64,000 nucleotides of DNA from Gymnopilus junonius. Taxonomy: Eukaryota > Basidiomycota > Agaricomycetes > Agaricales > Galerinaceae. Below, one piece after another: positions 59,865 to 64,000 of this stretch. The notes beneath the pieces were generated by a model, which searched no databases, was not told the DNA's origin, and worked only from the letters and a program-made list of their open reading frames with translations. A program made the translations under genes and the position numbers. The DNA is taken from positions 124,001-188,000 of the forward strand of contig JADNYJ010000004.1 in the NCBI GenBank assembly GCA_015501075.1, written 5' to 3'. Each line of letters begins with the position of its first letter. Positions within the stretch are counted from its first letter, which is position 1.

Positions 59865-62536
59865 CTTGTGTAAAAGGCCTGGCTTAGAATTAATGTGCTT
59901 TTGATTTTTTTTTGTGAGAAATTTGGGATCATTTGCGTTGACTTAGGATGGCCATTAAAATCGAAAAAAAAGTAGTGTGTTGCTTGCTTTATTAGATGGG
60001 TAAGTTATAGAGCGCTTAACTGTCATATTTGACATTATTAAGTGATACACCCAAACTAAGCACGCGTCCATGGAAATTACACTGGGAAGAAGCATTGGTT
60101 TCGACAGAGAAGTAGACAGAAAGCGCTGTACATAATTGGAACACAGGACCAGTGAAGGCCATGGCCGCTCTTCGTCGTTCCGCCGACGACATATGACTAG
60201 GTATATGTGCGCCCGTATATGATTGAAACGAGAGAAAGTCTAATAGTATCACCAAGGCCCAACATCGTGTCAAGAAATTTGATGTGACTCATGATTCAAC
60301 AATATACTTGGGAACAAGTGGTTGAATTAATTGCTGGACTCGGGAATCAATGTGCGTTGCAGTGTAGTCGGTTAAAACATCAAAGATGATCACATTAAAC
60401 AACGAAACAACTTTAATCGCCTATGCACGTACGGCTGACTTTCAAAACCCTGCGAGATTCGTAAAACTACGCACTAGCCCCTCATAATGGGCTGAGATAA
60501 TTTATGCACAAGTTCCAAACATGATATGAGAGGGTGCCAGCGCCCAACCTCGTTGGGTTGAACTAAGGATGATGCCGCTTTACATTAGTAATCGTGCAGA
60601 AAAATGTTATCTGTCAGGAACCAAGGACGTCCATGACTTTGATTTATAGACCAGTACCAGGCAGACTTTGGCAAGAGCTTGATGAGAACACGATGAATAA
60701 ACGTGCGGGATAGTAGAGTATACTTGGTCGTCGCTGCACAAGATTTGAAGCTTCTATTCCGAATGCACATACCGATCAAGGATCGTCCAAGGAGGGAAAG
60801 CATCGGATAAATTTCCATGGAGCTGGATGTTTGCATACGACATGCTCGTCTTAATGCAAGAGCCTCGAGTTAAGATGAAATGGAGGACGTAAATAACTTG
60901 CAAGTGACAACGTGCGTATGAACACTGGAGCCGTCAAAATGTAACGGAGGACAGTCGAGTGCAAAACACCGAATTCCCGCTCAGACAGGAGTGAGGATTT
61001 GCGCTGTCGTTTCCGATCACAATGTGACGAAGAGGTTGAGATGGTGGACACAGTCGGTAGCGAAGCGTGTAGTGGCCGTATTGTACCCTAACCTGAAGAT
61101 GAAGTTCGGAATAATATGTACACCCTCTGTTGTTACGTGTAAGCACAGATCGACACGAAAAATTGAGTTTTCATTCCAAGTTCCTCCGCAGACGAAAGAG
61201 GGGTAGTCCTTAATCTCTTCATCTCGTACGATAGCGCACGAAACTGCTCAGATAGATGACACAATCGATATCTTCAAATTCAATGAAATTTTACCTATCG
61301 AGGGACTCAGGTAGGCAGGTCGCCAGATTAGCAATAAGCTGCAGCTTCAAAGAACAGCTTGAAGTATCGCCGGATCTCATCCGCTTCAATTCGACGATAA
61401 TGCACAAGAGAGTACCCGACCGGGGAGGACTGATAGGCAGATACCGGAGGTGGAAGTGGTAAGTTGATCCCGAAGAATTGTCCTTGTCAAAAGTTCGGTG
61501 AAGGGAGCGGATCGAATCCTCCGGGTTCAGTGGCGGTGAAGTCACCGGCTTGGCTCAATGACGGCTTGCGGAAGCCCGACGCTGAGGATCAGTGGGGAGC
61601 GAACAGTGCATTGCGAGGGAGTAAAAGACTTCGATGCAGAGATGCTATTTGAGGAAGCGCCATTGGACACAGGTTCTATGACGTTCACTCGCATGCTGTT
61701 GTGGCTAAGACGTGTTCCATGACCCGGGCAGTCCTAAGGAACCCGTGCAGATTTAGCGTGTCAGTGTGTTTTAAGTCGATTTGAATTTTGAAGACACCTT
61801 ACCAGCCAGTAATTCATGATTAAGGGTTTCTCTCACGGAAAATGTGTCTATCTTGAGGGACTATTCTCATCACGTCCTATCTTTTCGTGCGTGGCATGGT
61901 AAGGCCATGATGCCATGCATGCGCAGTGCTGCGGGAAGCTAAGAGAAAGCTAGGATTCAATATAGAGCGAATCATGGACGGGGAATCAGGAAGGAAACTC
62001 ACTGTCAACCACCTCGTTCTATTGAATGGCATGCGAAAGCAACGAAGCTTCGCTGATAAACTTGAAGACTCTGAATCAGTGCAGCTTGGAGCCTGGATCC
62101 ATCTACTTTCATTGATTCAAAACGGCAGAAATCACGGCAGGGATGGCGAACGGGTGATCATGGACAAGACATTGGCACGTTCTGACATTCGAATGAAAGA
62201 AGATTAAGCAGGGATCTCGAAGAGAGTGTATCAGAGAGGAACATGTGCGAATGTTTGTCATGATATGTGCACACTCTGCGCAGGTTCGATCTATTGACAC
62301 ATTTGTGGGGTGGTGTGCAGACGAGACTGTCATTTAGAAACTTGGATGTATTGTGCGGACAGTGTGTCTGTGCGGTCGGCCGAAAGAATATGCAGCTGGG
62401 GAGTCATTGTGAAGAAATGTTTTGTCAAAATGAGCGGCCCCATCGCTCCCGGTCAGTTGAATGAATATATGAGGCTGTGCAGTGCTACTCCAATAACATC
62501 GGCAATGCCAACGCATTCAAGTCAGTATCAGGCTCA
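59865..62536. other. Gene-poor interval of about 2.7 kb
   Basis: The largest stretch in the window without a supportable gene. Frames such as 61926-62207 (+) and 61291-61545 (-) are open but show no motif or splice continuation I trust. No tRNA, LTR or inverted repeat recognised. It may hold a non-coding RNA or decayed sequence. Confidence 0.4.
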
Positions 62537-62545
62537 TATATAAAG
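62537..62545 (+). promoter_or_regulatory. TATA box, probably of the cyclin gene
   Basis: TATATAAAG stands about 405 bp before the cyclin start codon. The distance implies a long 5' leader. A donor-like GTAAGC at 62702 and an acceptor-like TCCCAG at 62935-62940 could bound a leader intron of about 240 nt. Confidence 0.4.
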
Positions 62546-62950
62546 CCCAACAATAGAATCCGCTATATAATCCCCTGTTTCTTTTGCGTTACCCAAAGTA
62601 TCGCCCCCTTTTTTCCCTGCAGCTCGAGTCACCACAACGACGACTCTTTCTTCCCTGTAATACCACACCTAATTCTTTATACCAAAAGTAGATTATAATA
62701 GGTAAGCCCATTGTCCAGGTTTCCGCGAATTGTTTCTCGCAACAACGAGATGACGACAAAAGGGGATAACCCAATCGAGCAATGCCTTGAGAAGGAGACA
62801 AAAAGTTTTTTCGCCTCCTGTAGATGATTTGAACCACGAGGCGGTTCATGGCGGCCCTCCTCGTGTCACTTGTTTATTTCTGTCCTTATAACCAGTCCGC
62901 TTTTTATGCTACCCGTTCCCTGACATTTTCGCGTCCCAGCCTTCCGATCA

Positions 62951-63942
62951 ATGGCCTCCCATAATCCAACTTCAGGAGCTCCGAGACGCAACTTTGCTGT
63001 GCCGCAGGTGAGTACTACCGCTCTCTCCGTCTTTATCTCTTGTTCATCGTTTCCAAGAACCCACCACCCGCGCCGTCCAAGACCGATCCATATCATGGCC
63101 ATGAAACCCTCGCAAAGCTGGCTGCCCGTTTCATCACTCATCTCTTCGCATGCCCCGATTATCCTCAGTCGTCAAGTCAGTCGCAGGCTAAGCTACCGTA
63201 CTTCATCGCCTATGCCCTGCATCGGACAAAATTGCATTCTGCCGTCACCTTTGCCGCCCTTGTTCTTCTCCAGCGATTAAAGGCTCGATTTCCATCTGCA
63301 CGAGGATCTTCTGGTCATCGCCTTTTCATATCGGCATACATGATCTCGTCAAAAGTGATGTGCGACGATACGTACTCAAATAAGTCGTGGTGCATCGTTG
63401 CTCAGGGCATGTTCACTTTGAGGGAGGTCAATCAGATGGAGAGAGAGATGTGCACATATTTAGACTGGGAGCTTACTGTGGACAATCCAATATTGTCCAA
63501 CTTCGAAAATGCCGTCAAGAACGACTTCCGAGAGGATAAGGACAGACGGTCTTATCCCAACTATCCCACCACTTTCGTGTCGAAACGGGCAGCCAAAGCC
63601 GAGGCATCAAAGTCGAATACACCGTTCGACCCAAATTCGAATACAACAAGTCCAGTGCCGGGATTTGCTGGTCAAAATTCACCTACGCCAGGAACCCCTG
63701 CAAAAGCCTCCTGGGATCCCAACACCCCCGATACCCCATCGCCAACCTTTACGAACGCCACATCACCCGCATCTTCCGGTTCCCCAGCGACCCCGGTTGG
63801 AGGGCCAGAGACCAATCCCAAAATCCGGGGTGTGGACACGTCACCCAACTTCGGGCCAGTGGAAGGGGGTGGCGGCCAGATATCAGCCCCACACCCACTA
63901 AAACCGAAGATGTTTGCGTTCGCGGTACCTTCTGGTTGGTGA
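62951..63942 (+). CDS. PCL-type cyclin (Pho85/CDK5-family partner)
   Basis: Two exons: 62951-63009 (MASHNPTSGAPRRNFAVPQ) and the rest after a GT-AG intron ending TTTCCAAG. The cyclin box reads ETLAKLAARFITHLFACPD, PYFIAYALHRTKLHSAVTFAALVLLQRLKARFP, HRLFISAYMISSKVMCDDTYSNKSWCIVAQGMFTLREVNQMEREMCTYLDWELTVD. SAYMISSKVMCDDTYSNKSW and EVNQMEREML-like blocks are typical of PCL1/PHO80 cyclins. The C-terminal about 150 residues are Pro/Ser/Thr-rich with many TP and SP pairs, likely CDK sites, and end VPSGW. Such cyclins steer Pho85-like kinases in cell-cycle entry, polarity or nutrient response. Confidence 0.9.
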
Positions 63943-64000
63943 TACACATGATGGTCCAACTCATCGTCACTCCTTTATTGTTTTCTTTTTTATCTTGTCT

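Noticed and set aside
61508..61540. GGATCGAATCC-like string suggesting a tRNA T-arm
   Set aside because: No acceptor stem, anticodon arm or D-arm could be paired around it.

Overview
The window is nuclear DNA of a filamentous basidiomycete, most likely an Agaricomycete (mushroom). Genes are dense on both strands and split by many short introns (about 45-70 nt, GT..AG with occasional GC..AG). The gene set is fungal: arginine-type carbamoyl-phosphate synthase with a mitochondrial leader, HRD3, FCF1, RER1, a TmpA-like membrane protein, Csc1/OSCA-type channel, Mpr1-like GNAT, phenylalanine ammonia-lyase. All exon models were spliced by eye from frame, splice sites and remembered family motifs; no search was run.

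Layout. 1-~1,320: 3' end of a Ty1/copia retrotransposon (polypurine tract plus LTR). 1,515-8,672 (+): a very large acidic repeat protein. 8,787-10,487 (-): DUF1917/Bles03-like (eIF4E-fold) protein. 11,557-12,432 (-): FCF1 PIN nuclease of 18S rRNA processing. 13,818-16,492 (+): phenylalanine ammonia-lyase. 16,971-18,658 (+): FAD amine/amino-acid oxidase. 18,840-22,772 (-): CPA2. 24,839-27,085 (+): TmpA-like membrane protein. 27,273-28,360 (-): oligoribonuclease, divergent from a PTAR1-like protein (28,590-29,707 +). 29,957-33,475 (+): HRD3. 33,689-34,637 (+): SWIB-domain protein. 35,013-36,378 (-): zinc-finger protein. 36,692-40,797 (-): tandem pair of aldo-keto reductases. 42,041-44,731: F-box-like protein facing a SAP/WW-repeat protein. 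45,879-46,165: a MITE. 46,460-49,832 (-): an uncharacterised gene, a coiled-coil protein and a D-2-hydroxyacid dehydrogenase. 50,582-54,253 (+): Csc1-like channel. 54,690-55,571 (-) RER1 divergent from a glycerate-kinase/Tda10-like P-loop kinase (55,767-56,786 +). 58,962-59,864 (+): Mpr1-like acetyltransferase. 62,951-63,942 (+): PCL-type cyclin.

The genes do not form one pathway; this is ordinary mixed housekeeping plus lineage-specific content. Some functional echoes exist: two ER quality-control/retrieval proteins (HRD3, RER1), two RNA-processing nucleases (FCF1, oligoribonuclease) and several amino-acid enzymes (PAL, FAD oxidase, CPA2, Mpr1-like GNAT). I see no biosynthetic cluster, CRISPR array or prokaryote-like system.

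The most unusual sequence-level observations are: two consecutive micro-exons (8 and 17 nt) in the oligoribonuclease gene; two GC-AG introns, one of which is GT-AG in the tandem paralog; a coding exon in FCF1 that holds only the start codon; a chain of symmetric phase-1 exons in the giant acidic protein, including a possible 41-nt intron; and a well delimited 287-bp TA-flanked MITE.
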